A stretch of 64,000 bases of DNA, taken from positions 1-64,000 of the forward strand of contig NZ_JAKZAM010000001.1 in NCBI RefSeq assembly GCF_022538055.1. Reading direction: 5' to 3'. The DNA is from Cognataquiflexum nitidum (GTDB taxonomy: Bacteria; Bacteroidota; Bacteroidia; Cytophagales; Cyclobacteriaceae). A program made the position numbers and the translations under genes. Below the pieces are notes generated by a model. It saw only the letters and a program-made list of their open reading frames with translations, ran no database searches and was not told the origin of the DNA. Each line of letters starts with the position of its first letter. Positions within the stretch are counted from its first letter, which is position 1. Of the stretch, positions 1-8,338 are shown one piece after another.

Positions 1-15
1 AATATTCATAAAAAA

Positions 16-49
16 AGGCCATAATTCCAAATTATGACCTGTTTTTTTT
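16..49. terminator. Intrinsic terminator, probably bidirectional
   Basis: An inverted repeat (AGGCCATAATT and ATTATGACCT, nearly complementary, 4-nt loop) is followed by a run of eight T and preceded by a run of A, the layout of a terminator usable from both sides. The gene it serves on the left lies outside the window. Confidence 0.6.
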
Positions 50-81
50 CACTGTCTAGTAAAGAGCCAAACAAAAGGGTT

Positions 82-124
82 CAAGTCTTCAGACTTGGAC
101 CATGTCAATACAGTCTTTGGACTG
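82..124 (-). repeat. REP-like paired hairpin, copy upstream of the RAYT gene
   Basis: Two short palindromes lie 13 nt apart: CAAGTCTTCAGACTTG (82-97) and CAGTCTTTGGACTG (111-124). Each is a 5-6 bp stem with a 4-nt loop. The pair is the reverse complement of the three pairs at 740-907, so the transposase gene is enclosed by oppositely oriented copies, as expected for a RAYT and its REP/BIME substrate. Confidence 0.75.
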
Positions 125-176
125 CTTGTTTTAAAAAAATCAACTAAATTACCGCAGTTAGTAATCTTTTTTTTCG

Positions 177-731
177 ATGAGTAGAAAATATAGAATCAGA
201 GACCAAGACAAACTTTATTTTGTAACCTTCACGGTGGTAGAGTGGATTGATTTATTTACCCGCAGGGAGTACAGAGATATCTTTTTGGATTCACTTAGGT
301 ATTGTCAGGAATTCAAAGGCCTCGATCTATGTGCCTATTGTATAATGTCAAGTCACGTCCACATGATCATCGGCAGGAATGGAGAGCAACCACTCGAAGG
401 ATTAATGAGGGATATTAAAAAGTTTACTTCTGTAAAGATTTTGGAAGCTATAAAAGCAAGTTCTACAGAAAGCAGGAAGGAGTTTTTACTTTGGTATTTT
501 GGAAAGGCAGGAAGGGCAAACCCAAATAATACACACTTTCAGGTCTGGCAACAGCATAGTCACCCAATCGAGCTGAACACAAATGAAAAAGTCAGTAAGT
601 GCCTTCATTATATTCATCAAAATCCTGTAGAAGCTGGAATTGTCCTTTCCCAAGAGGATTATTTGTATAGCAGCGCAGCCAATTATGCAGGATTGAATGA
701 GACTTTGATTGATGTGATATTGATTGAGTAA
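177..731 (+). CDS. REP-associated tyrosine transposase (Y1_Tnp family)
   Basis: This 184-residue protein belongs to the IS200/IS605-related Y1 transposases that nick single-stranded REP hairpins. The HUH metal motif is visible as SSHVH at residues 58-62, and the probable nucleophile is Tyr145 in CLHYIHQNPVEAG, a signature of this family. The length is usual for a single-domain RAYT. No second transposon gene and no terminal inverted repeats of a classical IS are present. Instead, paired hairpins flank the gene on both sides in opposite orientation (82-124 and 740-907), which are the likely substrate. The ATG at 177 follows a T-rich stretch and no Shine-Dalgarno sequence. The catalytic residues look intact, so activity is possible but unproven. 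Confidence 0.9.
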   Translation: MSRKYRIRDQDKLYFVTFTVVEWIDLFTRREYRDIFLDSLRYCQEFKGLDLCAYCIMSSHVHMIIGRNGEQPLEGLMRDIKKFTSVKILEAIKASSTESRKEFLLWYFGKAGRANPNNTHFQVWQQHSHPIELNTNEKVSKCLHYIHQNPVEAGIVLSQEDYLYSSAANYAGLNETLIDVILIE

Positions 732-739
732 GATTGAGG

Positions 740-907
740 CAGTCTGAAGACTGGGTTTTGATGGTCCAAGTCTGGAGACTTTAAGCAAGGATGTTTACAG
801 TCTGAAGACTGTGTTTTGATGGTCCAAGTCTGGAGACTTGAACCAAGGATAGTAAGGATGTAGGCAGTCTGAAGACTGCGTTTTGATGGTCCAAGTCTGA
901 AGACTTG
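740..907 (+). repeat. REP-like paired hairpins, three direct copies
   Basis: Three direct copies, each with a CAGTCTGAAGACTG palindrome (740-753, 798-811, 865-878), a 13-nt GTTTTGATGGTC-type spacer and a CAAGTCTGRAGACTTG palindrome (767-781, 825-840, 892-907). The first copy has lost the final G of the second hairpin. The copies are separated by 16-24 nt of less conserved sequence. They sit directly after the transposase gene, and the array ends just before the dnaE stop codon. Confidence 0.8.
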
Positions 908-917
908 AACCATTCCC

Positions 918-3866
918 TCAATCCCCCGCATTCCAGTATTCCATCCTTTCACAGCTGCTGACTTCGATGCTGTAGAAGTCAAATTCCTGCGTGACTTTGC
1001 CCTTGATCAGGTAGATGCCGCGACCTTTGAAGGGATATTTTTTGACTACAGGAGGAAAATGTACCGTGTCGATCCAATCTCCTTCCCGATCGACAAATGT
1101 GCCAAAGTTCATCACCTCTCCTTTGACCGTTCTAGTGTATTTGATCGTGACGAGGTAACTGATAATTTGCACTGTTTTGCCCAGATGCAGTTTCATATTC
1201 TTTGCCTTGATGCTCGCCACAGACTGGTCTTTGACCAGCAGGAAGGGAGAATCCAGCGGAAACTCAAGGATTTCTATCTGATCAACGATTTCCTGCCGGA
1301 TGTCGGCAGCTTCGAGTTCGGGAACCTGCAGTTCACGGAAACCTGCTTTTTTGAACAGTTCATTGCCGACGGCTACGGTTTTTCTTTTGTTCAGGATAAA
1401 ATGCGCCTCCCAAAGCAGTTCCTGTTTGCTCTTCCCTGTAAACCTGAAGCAGGCTATACGGATCAGGATCAGCGCCTGTTCCAGGCTGATTTCTACCCTT
1501 GCGATAAAATCGGACAATCCCAGATAGGGTCCGTTGACGGCTCTTTCCCGAAGGATTTTTTCTACAGATGCCTTTTCGAGAAACTTCAGGTGGATAAATC
1601 CCAAATAGACAGTCTTGCCTTTGATATTGGTCAGGTAGTCGCTCTCGTTGATGTGGGGTGCCTGTATGTCGGCGCCGTTCATGCGGAGTTCGTGGACATA
1701 AAACTCCGTATGGTAAAATCCCCCGAAGTTGTTGATCACCCCGACCATAAACTCCAGCGGAAAGTAGGCCTTGAGGTACAGGCTCTGATAGCTTTCCACT
1801 GCAAAGGAGGCCGAGTGTCCTTTGGCAAAAGAATATCCGGCAAAACTTTCGATCTGATACCAGACCTCTGCTGTGATTTTAGGGTCACGGCCAAGCTTTT
1901 CGCAGTTGATAAAGAACTGGTCTTGTACCCGCTTGAATTCTTCCTTAGAGCGGGATTTGCCACTCATGCCGCGACGCAGCACATCTGCTTCCGAGAGGGA
2001 AAGCTCCGCAAAGTAGTGTGCTACCTTGATCACATCTTCCTGATAGACCATGATGCCGTAGGTTTCGGGCATGATCTCCATCATTACCGGATGAGCGGTT
2101 TTGCGGCGCTCGGGGTCCACATGCCGCAGGATATATTCCCGCATCATACCCGACCGTGCCACCCCCGGACGGATGATGGAGCTGGCAGCCACGAGCTCAA
2201 GGTATTCATCGGCTTTCATCTTGGCGAGTAGCATGCGCATGGCGGGTGACTCGACATAAAATGCCCCGATGGTATGTCCATCCCGGAGGTGTTCCTTGAT
2301 TTTCGGGTCTTTTTTGAATTTTTCAACCTGACGGATATCGACCTTGACGCCCTGATTTTGTTCGATGATTTGGATGGCGCTTTTGATATGGCCGAGACCC
2401 CGTTGACTCAGGATGTCAAATTTATACAGTCCGATGTCCTCAGCCACATGCATGTCAATATGGGCTAGTGGAAATCCCTTTGGCGGCATATCTGTCGCGG
2501 TGTAATAATGTATCGGTTTGTGGGAAATCAGAATGCCGCAGGCATGGATCGTCAGGTGGGAAGGCATGCCGTGGAGGACCTGACTGTATTTGATAATCAG
2601 CTTCCCATATTGGTCAGGCACATAGTCAGGCTTGCCGGCATAATAGATCAGGGATTCGATTTCTGTTTTTGGCAGGCCAAAGACTTTTCCGAGTTCGCGC
2701 AGCATGGAGTTGGACTGGAATGTACTGTACGAACCCAGCAAGGCGACATGCTCCTGATTTCCTTTGTTGTACTTCTCAAAAATGTATGCCGTCACCTCAT
2801 CCCGATCTGTCCAACTGAAGTCGATGTCAAAATCCGGTGGGTTTTCGCGGTACAGGTTGATGAACCTCTCGAAGTACAGGTCCAACTCTATCGGGTCCAC
2901 ATCGGTGATGTAGAGACAGTAAGCGACGATGCTGTTGGCGCCGCTGCCCCGTCCGACATGGTAATAGCCTTTGCCGTGGGCAAAGTTGACGATGTCATAA
3001 TTGATCAGAAAGTAGGAGACAAATCCCTTTTGCTGTATGAGTTCGAGTTCTTTTTCGATCCGCTTGCTGATCTCGGCAGTCAGGTCTGCATAGCGCATGA
3101 GGGCACCTTTGAATGTTTCCTGCCTGAGGTAGTCGTAATCTTCCCAGTCTGAACCGAGGATGTCCCTTCTGTTTTTGACAGCTTGGAAGTAAAAGGAAAA
3201 CTGACAGGCTTCGAGGAGTTTCTGTGCATTGTACAGCAGGTAGCTGTGACCTTCGCAACGGGCGACCATGTCGGCATAGCTGTAGAGCATGTCGCAGATT
3301 TCGCCCTGTTCTTCGGTTTCCAGCTTGCTGAGCAAGGTATTGCCATCGATCGCCCGGAGGAGGCGGTGGGCGTTGAATTCCAACTTGGAGCTAAAAGTTG
3401 CTGGCTGTAGCAGGACGAGTTTGTCTTTGTACCTAAACCATGGCGACTTCACGATTTTGTTGAGTTGGTAGGGATGGATTCCGACAAATTCATTTTCCCG
3501 CAGGGCAAAAAACTTCGCAGGCAGGGGATATATTATAAAGCTATGCTCAAATGCGGGAGCCTTTGCTTCAAAGGGAATGCCTTTGATGCGGTGGTGGGAG
3601 AGGTGTTTGTTGAGTTCGAAGAAGCCCTCTTGGTTTTTGGCGAGGCCGATATATTGTTGCTTCACACCGTTGCGGAAGTCGATGCCGATGACGGGGTGGA
3701 TGCCTTTTTTCTGTGCTTCACGGATAAAAGGAAATACGCCGGCGGTGGAGTTGATGTCGGTGAGAGCGAGGGAGTCGAGTTTTTTGCCTTTCGCTTCAGC
3801 GATCAGTGCTTCCACGGACATCGTCCCGTATTTGAAGCTGTAAAAGGAATGGCAGTTGAGAAACAT
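918..3866 (-). CDS. dnaE2: DNA polymerase III alpha subunit, short error-prone type (DnaE2/DnaE1-like second copy)
   Basis: A 982-residue C-family DNA polymerase. The N-terminus (MFLNCHSFYSFKYGT) starts directly in the PHP domain, supporting the ATG at 3866. The palm carries DFDIDFS with the catalytic Asp pair and a third acidic residue in KFDILSQRGLG. A SYSFAKGHSASFAVESYQ motif is the conserved helix-hairpin approach region, and a C-terminal OB-fold segment resembles the nucleic-acid binding region. Replicative Bacteroidetes DnaE proteins are usually clearly longer, so this is probably the translesion polymerase that elsewhere forms a mutagenesis cassette with an ImuB/DinB-type polymerase. 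No such partner lies next to it here. Its upstream region carries a hairpin array. The exact subtype is inferred from length. Confidence 0.85.
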   Translation of the reverse strand: MFLNCHSFYSFKYGTMSVEALIAEAKGKKLDSLALTDINSTAGVFPFIREAQKKGIHPVIGIDFRNGVKQQYIGLAKNQEGFFELNKHLSHHRIKGIPFEAKAPAFEHSFIIYPLPAKFFALRENEFVGIHPYQLNKIVKSPWFRYKDKLVLLQPATFSSKLEFNAHRLLRAIDGNTLLSKLETEEQGEICDMLYSYADMVARCEGHSYLLYNAQKLLEACQFSFYFQAVKNRRDILGSDWEDYDYLRQETFKGALMRYADLTAEISKRIEKELELIQQKGFVSYFLINYDIVNFAHGKGYYHVGRGSGANSIVAYCLYITDVDPIELDLYFERFINLYRENPPDFDIDFSWTDRDEVTAYIFEKYNKGNQEHVALLGSYSTFQSNSMLRELGKVFGLPKTEIESLIYYAGKPDYVPDQYGKLIIKYSQVLHGMPSHLTIHACGILISHKPIHYYTATDMPPKGFPLAHIDMHVAEDIGLYKFDILSQRGLGHIKSAIQIIEQNQGVKVDIRQVEKFKKDPKIKEHLRDGHTIGAFYVESPAMRMLLAKMKADEYLELVAASSIIRPGVARSGMMREYILRHVDPERRKTAHPVMMEIMPETYGIMVYQEDVIKVAHYFAELSLSEADVLRRGMSGKSRSKEEFKRVQDQFFINCEKLGRDPKITAEVWYQIESFAGYSFAKGHSASFAVESYQSLYLKAYFPLEFMVGVINNFGGFYHTEFYVHELRMNGADIQAPHINESDYLTNIKGKTVYLGFIHLKFLEKASVEKILRERAVNGPYLGLSDFIARVEISLEQALILIRIACFRFTGKSKQELLWEAHFILNKRKTVAVGNELFKKAGFRELQVPELEAADIRQEIVDQIEILEFPLDSPFLLVKDQSVASIKAKNMKLHLGKTVQIISYLVTIKYTRTVKGEVMNFGTFVDREGDWIDTVHFPPVVKKYPFKGRGIYLIKGKVTQEFDFYSIEVSSCERMEYWNAGD

Positions 3867-3883
3867 ATTTAAGGATACTGATG

Positions 3884-4050
3884 GATATTTGCCTTTGGTG
3901 ATATTAATTGATATATGCTGAAGTGATAAGTTGATATATGCTAAAGCGATATAGATGGATATATGCCTTCGGCGAAATGGGTTGATATATGCTAAAGCGA
4001 TATAGGTGGATACCTACCAAAGGTAGGCAGGTATGCCTTCGGCGATATAG
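3884..4050. repeat. Array of six covarying small hairpins
   Basis: Six units spaced 23-26 nt apart (the last further off) each contain ATATGC-N3-GCGATAT-like palindromes, starting at 3884, 3910, 3933, 3958, 3984 and 4030. The stem pair changes in step: GCT..AGC in two units, GCC..GGC in two others, and weaker forms in the rest. Between the fifth and sixth unit lies a separate hairpin CCTACCAAAGGTAGG (4012-4026). The array fills the 5' side of the dnaE gene. Stretches between units are not conserved. Confidence 0.7.
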
Positions 4051-4079
4051 GCTTTAGCAACCATCCTGATTTTTAGCTT

Positions 4080-4164
4080 TTGATGTAATTGCGAGACATG
4101 ATGGAGCTCGCATCCAACTATTTACATCAAGGAATTTTTTAAAATGTTTATTTAATAAACATTT
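4080..4164. promoter_or_regulatory. Two nested/adjacent inverted repeats in a divergent intergenic region
   Basis: TTGATGTAA (4080-4088) pairs with TTACATCAA (4122-4130) and encloses GCGAG...CTCGC. Next to it AAATGTTTA (4142-4150) pairs with TAAACATTT (4156-4164). The region lies between the divergently oriented dnaE and 4362 genes, so operator or leader-structure roles are possible. No regulator match is known to me. The rest of 3867-4361 shows no gene. Confidence 0.3.
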
Positions 4165-4361
4165 ATGTGTTTATAATGTAAACAAAATAATCAAGTGCTG
4201 TCAAGCTTGTGTGGGAAATTGTCAATGAAAAAAACAGAAAGCGGGAAATCATGCTAAAAAGGGATTATTTCTGAAAAGAGTTTTTGGAGGAATAAAAAGG
4301 AAAACTTAAGTTGTGAAACTGCCGTTTGGTTATTTTATTATCAATCACATAAGACACCATC

Positions 4362-4967
4362 ATGAAAAACATCACCACAACAATTTTCATCTTGTTTTTG
4401 ATTTCTTCTATATCCTTTGGACAGGAATCAGAAAAGAGCAACAACATGACATACAGGATAGGCACAGGAGTACTGGTAGAAGGGAATGTAGGCATGTATG
4501 GTTTTAATGTCATCAATGAACTGAGCTTCAAAGTCAAGGATAGATTTTCGATTAACCCAAGTTTGACCTTTTATCATTCCATCATTAATGCGGATTTTAA
4601 CTATACTTTCCCTGAAGATCGGGAACAGTTCGTCTCAGGTATTTTTACAGATGTAAGATTTCAGTATGACCTCATCCGAACCAAAAAGGATTTCAGGGTA
4701 GGCTTGGCTTTTGGGCCATCATTTCAATTTGGGGGCGAAGCCATACACCGTGGTTACCATCTTAACGCTGATGAACCACGGGTTGAGGAAAGTTTAGGGT
4801 TTACAGTTGAAAGTCACAGGAGATTGGGTTATGTGTCCCAAGTGACGTTTGACTGGCAACCGGCAAATCCAAACAGGAGAAATACGATCGGGGTGAGTAT
4901 GTCCTCTTTTGACGGATATTGGCCATACTATCTCATGGTCAACTACAGGTTGGGGTTCAAATTGTAA
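4362..4967 (+). CDS. Predicted outer-membrane beta-barrel protein
   Basis: This 201-residue protein starts with a clear signal peptide (MKNITTTIFILFLISSISFG followed by Gln). The mature part alternates aromatic/hydrophobic and polar residues in strand-like blocks (for example RFSINPSLTFYH and FRVGLAFGPSFQFG) and ends in YYLMVNYRLGFKL, a C-terminal strand typical of small porin-like barrels. I do not recognise a named family. It is a single gene followed by an intrinsic terminator at 4991. An N-terminal shadow ORF in another frame overlaps its start and was discounted. Confidence 0.65.
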   Translation: MKNITTTIFILFLISSISFGQESEKSNNMTYRIGTGVLVEGNVGMYGFNVINELSFKVKDRFSINPSLTFYHSIINADFNYTFPEDREQFVSGIFTDVRFQYDLIRTKKDFRVGLAFGPSFQFGGEAIHRGYHLNADEPRVEESLGFTVESHRRLGYVSQVTFDWQPANPNRRNTIGVSMSSFDGYWPYYLMVNYRLGFKL

Positions 4968-4990
4968 TTCCACCGATACATAAAAACTGA

Positions 4991-5016
4991 AATCCGGCAT
5001 CTTGTCGGATTTTTAT
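4991..5016 (+). terminator. Intrinsic terminator after the 4362-4967 gene
   Basis: AATCCG at 4991-4996 pairs with CGGATT at 5006-5011 and is followed by a run of T. It lies 24 nt after the stop codon. Confidence 0.65.
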
Positions 5017-5059
5017 GATTTTAACCGAAATGCCATTGAGTCAATCCAGAGGCATTATT

Positions 5060-5854
5060 TCAACAGGATTGGTTTCTTATTTTTTTGGTAAGGAATGTTC
5101 GTCGAATCGCTATAAATACAAAAATCAAAACAGAATAGCCGATAAAGAATGGAACGATATAATTGACTAAACCGATAGAAAGCATCATTGCCATGATCAG
5201 TAGCTGGAACCCAAGGCCATACAATGAGACCATACTCATAAACCATTTTGGGAATGAGCTGACTTCGATGGCTTCTTTGTCCAATTCATGAATGACCCGG
5301 TCAAAAGGCAGGTAGAGAAAGTTGAATATCCTGAATAGGATATTTACTGTTTTTTGTTTTTCTCCAGGAAAAGCAATTGGACTTTCACTCTCAAAAATAC
5401 TACTAGTGATATCTCCACCTTCAGAATTGTGGCGCAGGATCACATAGTAGTAATTATACAGAGTACCCTGAAATTGTAAACAAAGAAATGCAGTTAAAGA
5501 AGTCCATATACCTGAATCTGAAACAAAGCAGATGCTTAGTATGAATAGCAAGTTCAGAATATTGTCAAAGATAGAATCAAGATATCTACCGGTGTAGGAA
5601 GGTGTATTTTTCATTCTGGAAAGTTCACCGTCTGCCGCATCGATGACGGATTTAAGAATTAGAAAAAATCCCGCTGCGATAAAAAAACCATTCAGAATGC
5701 AGTAAATTGCCAGTAATCCACTGATTCCAAAAAGGAAAGTGACTTGGACAGGAGTAACGCTGGTGTTTTTGAGTTGATTGGCAAATACTTTGGCCAAAGG
5801 CCTGCCGTAATCTGAGAAATCGAGGAATTTCTCCTCTTTGGAAAGTTTGGACAT
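5060..5854 (-). CDS. CDP-alcohol phosphatidyltransferase family membrane protein
   Basis: The protein (264 residues from the ATG at 5854) carries the family signature D-x2-D-G-x2-(A/S)-R-x8-9-G-x3-D-x3-D in IDAADGELSR...GRYLDSIFDN, with Asp72, Asp75, Asp93 and Asp97 as expected metal ligands. Ala of the motif is Ser here. Several hydrophobic spans fit an integral inner-membrane enzyme transferring a phospho-alcohol from a CDP-activated donor to an alcohol acceptor. The substrate cannot be read from sequence; phosphatidylinositol-phosphate-like or glycerophosphate products are possible. An earlier in-frame TTG at 5872 exists, but the ATG is preferred. It stands alone, divergent from the MscS gene. 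Confidence 0.8.
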   Translation of the reverse strand: MSKLSKEEKFLDFSDYGRPLAKVFANQLKNTSVTPVQVTFLFGISGLLAIYCILNGFFIAAGFFLILKSVIDAADGELSRMKNTPSYTGRYLDSIFDNILNLLFILSICFVSDSGIWTSLTAFLCLQFQGTLYNYYYVILRHNSEGGDITSSIFESESPIAFPGEKQKTVNILFRIFNFLYLPFDRVIHELDKEAIEVSSFPKWFMSMVSLYGLGFQLLIMAMMLSIGLVNYIVPFFIGYSVLIFVFIAIRRTFLTKKIRNQSC

Positions 5855-6062
5855 GATAACTCGCGTGCGCAAACTGATAGCCCTTGCAAAAACTTTCAGT
5901 CAGCCCGCTTTGATTGGTAAAGGTTAATCAATCCTAACAGCAGTAGCTCTTGTTTTGTTTCTGTCCACTTTAAAGTAAACTTATGAAGTGCTTACAGTCA
6001 ATAGTTTAAATAAATGTTTGAAATCATTAATCTAACCTTAGTTTGGAATTTCTCTTTCGTAT

Positions 6063-6968
6063 ATGGAAAATTACATAGATTATTTGAACGACATCATTGC
6101 ATACGACATTAGATGGAATATCTACAAGACTGTCCTTGTGATTTTACTTTTGTGGCTGATCAAAAAAGGAGCCTATAAACTAATTGAAAGGGGAAATGAT
6201 GTTGAAATAAAAAAGAAATTCCACTCCCGCAAGACCGTAGAATATGCACTTGTATTTATAGGATTGTTACTGGTCGGTAATATCTGGATCATCAATTTCC
6301 AATCCATCACCACATTTTTGGGCTTGTTGTCGGCGGGTATTGCCATTGCGCTCAAGGATATTTTCGTCAACATCGCAGGATGGATGTTTATCTATTGGCG
6401 CAAGCCATTTGACGTGGGCGACAGGATTCAGATAGGCGAATACAAAGGTGATGTGGTGGATTTACGATTATTCCAATTTAGTTTGCTGGAAGTGGGCAAT
6501 TGGGTAGACGGAGAGCAAAGCACCGGCAGGATTGTCCATGTGCCAAACGGGAAGGTATTCACAGATCCCCAAGCCAATTACAGTCAGGGCTTTGATTATA
6601 TCTGGAACGAGCAAAACATCTTTATAGGGTTGGATTCCGACTACAAAAAAGCAACGGTTTTGCTAAAGGCTATTATGAATGAGTTGCTGTCTCCCGATTT
6701 TAAGACGATTGAGTCCGAATTGAAAAAAGCTCAAAAGGAGCATTTCATTTCCTTCAGCCAATATACTCCGACAGTCTATACCAAAATTCAGGAACGGGGC
6801 ATTCAGCTTTCACTGCGGTATTTGTGCAAACCAAGAAAAAGGAGGGTTTTTGAGCATCAGATTAGCGAGGCAATTATCGACAGATTTAGGACAGAAAAAG
6901 ACATAAGAATTGTATATCCGATTACTTCAATATATATGGAGAAAGGTAATAATGGTCTTGAAAATTGA
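6063..6968 (+). CDS. Small-conductance mechanosensitive channel (MscS family)
   Basis: A 301-residue MscS-type channel. Three hydrophobic spans occur near residues 20-37, 60-80 and 83-112. The pore helix region is LGLLSAGIAIALKDIFVNIA, followed by the beta-domain signature KPFDVGDRIQIGEYKGDVVD. The cytoplasmic part keeps VHVPNGKVF, a family hallmark. The expected role is release of solutes on membrane tension under hypo-osmotic shock. Length is typical for a minimal MscS. It is a single gene with a strong hairpin terminator at 7105 shared with the convergent gene at 7158-7808. Confidence 0.9.
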   Translation: MENYIDYLNDIIAYDIRWNIYKTVLVILLLWLIKKGAYKLIERGNDVEIKKKFHSRKTVEYALVFIGLLLVGNIWIINFQSITTFLGLLSAGIAIALKDIFVNIAGWMFIYWRKPFDVGDRIQIGEYKGDVVDLRLFQFSLLEVGNWVDGEQSTGRIVHVPNGKVFTDPQANYSQGFDYIWNEQNIFIGLDSDYKKATVLLKAIMNELLSPDFKTIESELKKAQKEHFISFSQYTPTVYTKIQERGIQLSLRYLCKPRKRRVFEHQISEAIIDRFRTEKDIRIVYPITSIYMEKGNNGLEN

Positions 6969-7011
6969 ATAAACAAGACGCTCCATTTGAGGCTAATTTG
7001 ATTAGTAAGGA

Positions 7012-7046
7012 GATATTGATGGATACTGGATATTTGTAGATATTGG
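7012..7046. repeat. Degenerate GATATT-type short repeat
   Basis: Several GATATT/GATACT words occur at 8-10 nt spacing after the MscS gene. A cleaner version of this kind of repeat is found at 34727-34757. No coding potential is seen. Confidence 0.35.
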
Positions 7047-7104
7047 TTTAGAATTTATCGTTTGGTTGGTTTTATTCCAAAAAATCAAACTATCAAAATT
7101 GAAA

Positions 7105-7140
7105 ACGGCTCAAAATTCATCATTTTGAGCCGTTTGTTTG
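7105..7140. terminator. Bidirectional intrinsic terminator between convergent genes
   Basis: A perfect 11-bp stem, ACGGCTCAAAA (7105-7115) with TTTTGAGCCGT (7123-7133), has a 7-nt loop, a T-rich stretch on the right and an A-rich stretch on the left. It separates the MscS gene from the convergent gene ending at 7158. Confidence 0.8.
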
Positions 7141-7157
7141 TTCTATTTCCTGTTATA

Positions 7158-7808
7158 TCAATCCTTTTTCTTCAGATCACCCCTTTTGATGGATTGGATA
7201 AATTTGGACCAAGCAAATGGGTCCATCAAAGTAAAGGGTCTTGGGCCGTAACGGTCTTGGATCTGCATGATCTGACCTTGTTGGAAATACCTCATGTTTT
7301 CATTGCCCGAAGCCGGCATTGCCTCCGCATACCTCAGGAGAGTTTCAGAACTTAGATTTCCTGTTCTATCAATCGTCATCGGTGCTTCATAATTCATCGC
7401 AAGAACCTGCTTCTTAAATTCATCTTCGGTGGGATAAGGCATCACCTCGATCTCTGCCAAAGCAATCTCATCAACTTGCATCGTAAGGATCAGGGAAATC
7501 TTGTCATCATCTACTTTTTCAGGGACTTTGAATGATTGCTTTCTCAAACCTATGAAGCTAAAAATCACACTGTCACCTTCCAATACCGGCATCGAAAAAT
7601 AGCCATACCTACCTGAACTTGTGCCTCGTCCCTTTTTTGGAACATAGACATTGACTCCCGGAACGGCATCCGTACTGTCAGCATTGAGGATAATTCCTGA
7701 AAGCTGAATTACTTTTTTTTCTCTATCTTGGGCAAAACCGTCTTCAATCCCTAAAACAAATAGGGTGAAAAAAAGGAAAACAGCTATCGGGTGTACTTTA
7801 AATTTCAA
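7158..7808 (-). CDS. Secreted carboxypeptidase-like regulatory-domain protein
   Basis: The protein has 216 residues. A signal peptide ends in EDGFAQ near residue 26. Residues about 35-105 form a carboxypeptidase D regulatory-like beta-sandwich (LSGIILNADSTDAVPGVNVY, then YGYFSM and FSFIGLR), the fold used at the N-terminus of many TonB receptors. The C-terminal half (MPYPTEDEFKKQVLAM onward) is conserved in short Cytophagales proteins of unknown role. There is no plug or barrel domain. It is expected to be periplasmic or surface-attached. It is a single gene divergent from the ArsR-type regulator at 7943, so the 134-bp gap may hold both promoters. Confidence 0.7.
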   Translation of the reverse strand: MKFKVHPIAVFLFFTLFVLGIEDGFAQDREKKVIQLSGIILNADSTDAVPGVNVYVPKKGRGTSSGRYGYFSMPVLEGDSVIFSFIGLRKQSFKVPEKVDDDKISLILTMQVDEIALAEIEVMPYPTEDEFKKQVLAMNYEAPMTIDRTGNLSSETLLRYAEAMPASGNENMRYFQQGQIMQIQDRYGPRPFTLMDPFAWSKFIQSIKRGDLKKKD

Positions 7809-7942
7809 AGCAATACGGTTTATCTTTTTGACCTGCTGAACCGAATTCAGTCTAATTAGGTTTTCTAATTTGGGTATAATATTAGCCTATTTTAGTTTCA
7901 TTTGCTTAATTTCAACCGGGTTTTATTCGTTAATTTTACTAA

Positions 7943-8326
7943 ATGCGACTTAAAAATATCAGCTTAAGTTATGGGATGAGGATTTTTAAGGCACTTTCCG
8001 AAGAGCCAAGAGTCCGTATCCTTCATCTTTTACTCCAAAACAAGGAACTGTCTATTTCTGATTTGGAGCATATATTGGACTTTACCCAGACAAAAACCAG
8101 CCGACATTTGATCTACCTCAAAAATTCCGGATTGTTGGGAAGCCGAAGGGTGGATCAATGGATTTTTTACTATATCTTGGACGAAGCCCAAGAAATCATC
8201 CAACAGATTTTTAAGTTTATCCAAAAAGACGGTAATCTCATAAGGGATCAGGAAGTTTACACCATTCTGTACTCTAACCGAGAATTAGCCATCAATAAGA
8301 TAGCGAATAATCCTTATCGCAAATAA
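7943..8326 (+). CDS. ArsR-type winged-helix transcriptional regulator
   Basis: A 127-residue protein with an HTH_5/ArsR fold: ALSEEPRVRILHLLLQNKEL, then SISDLEHILDFTQTKTSRHL as the recognition part, and a wing RRVDQWIFYYILD. No cysteine pairs of the metal-sensing type are visible, so the signal is probably not a thiophilic metal. The next gene starts 12 nt after the stop codon, so the regulator and the phosphatase are most likely one transcript. Its targets cannot be predicted. Confidence 0.8.
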   Translation: MRLKNISLSYGMRIFKALSEEPRVRILHLLLQNKELSISDLEHILDFTQTKTSRHLIYLKNSGLLGSRRVDQWIFYYILDEAQEIIQQIFKFIQKDGNLIRDQEVYTILYSNRELAINKIANNPYRK

Positions 8327-8338
8327 GTCACTTAAGTT

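Noticed and set aside
1059..3872. Long open frames antisense to the short DnaE (390, 214 and 135 residues)
   Set aside because: They mirror DnaE codon usage on the opposite strand and show no domain signatures; the DnaE frame has clear motifs.
3884..4050. CRISPR-like array
   Set aside because: Units are only about 20 nt, palindromic and unequal, with no unique spacers of constant length and no cas genes.
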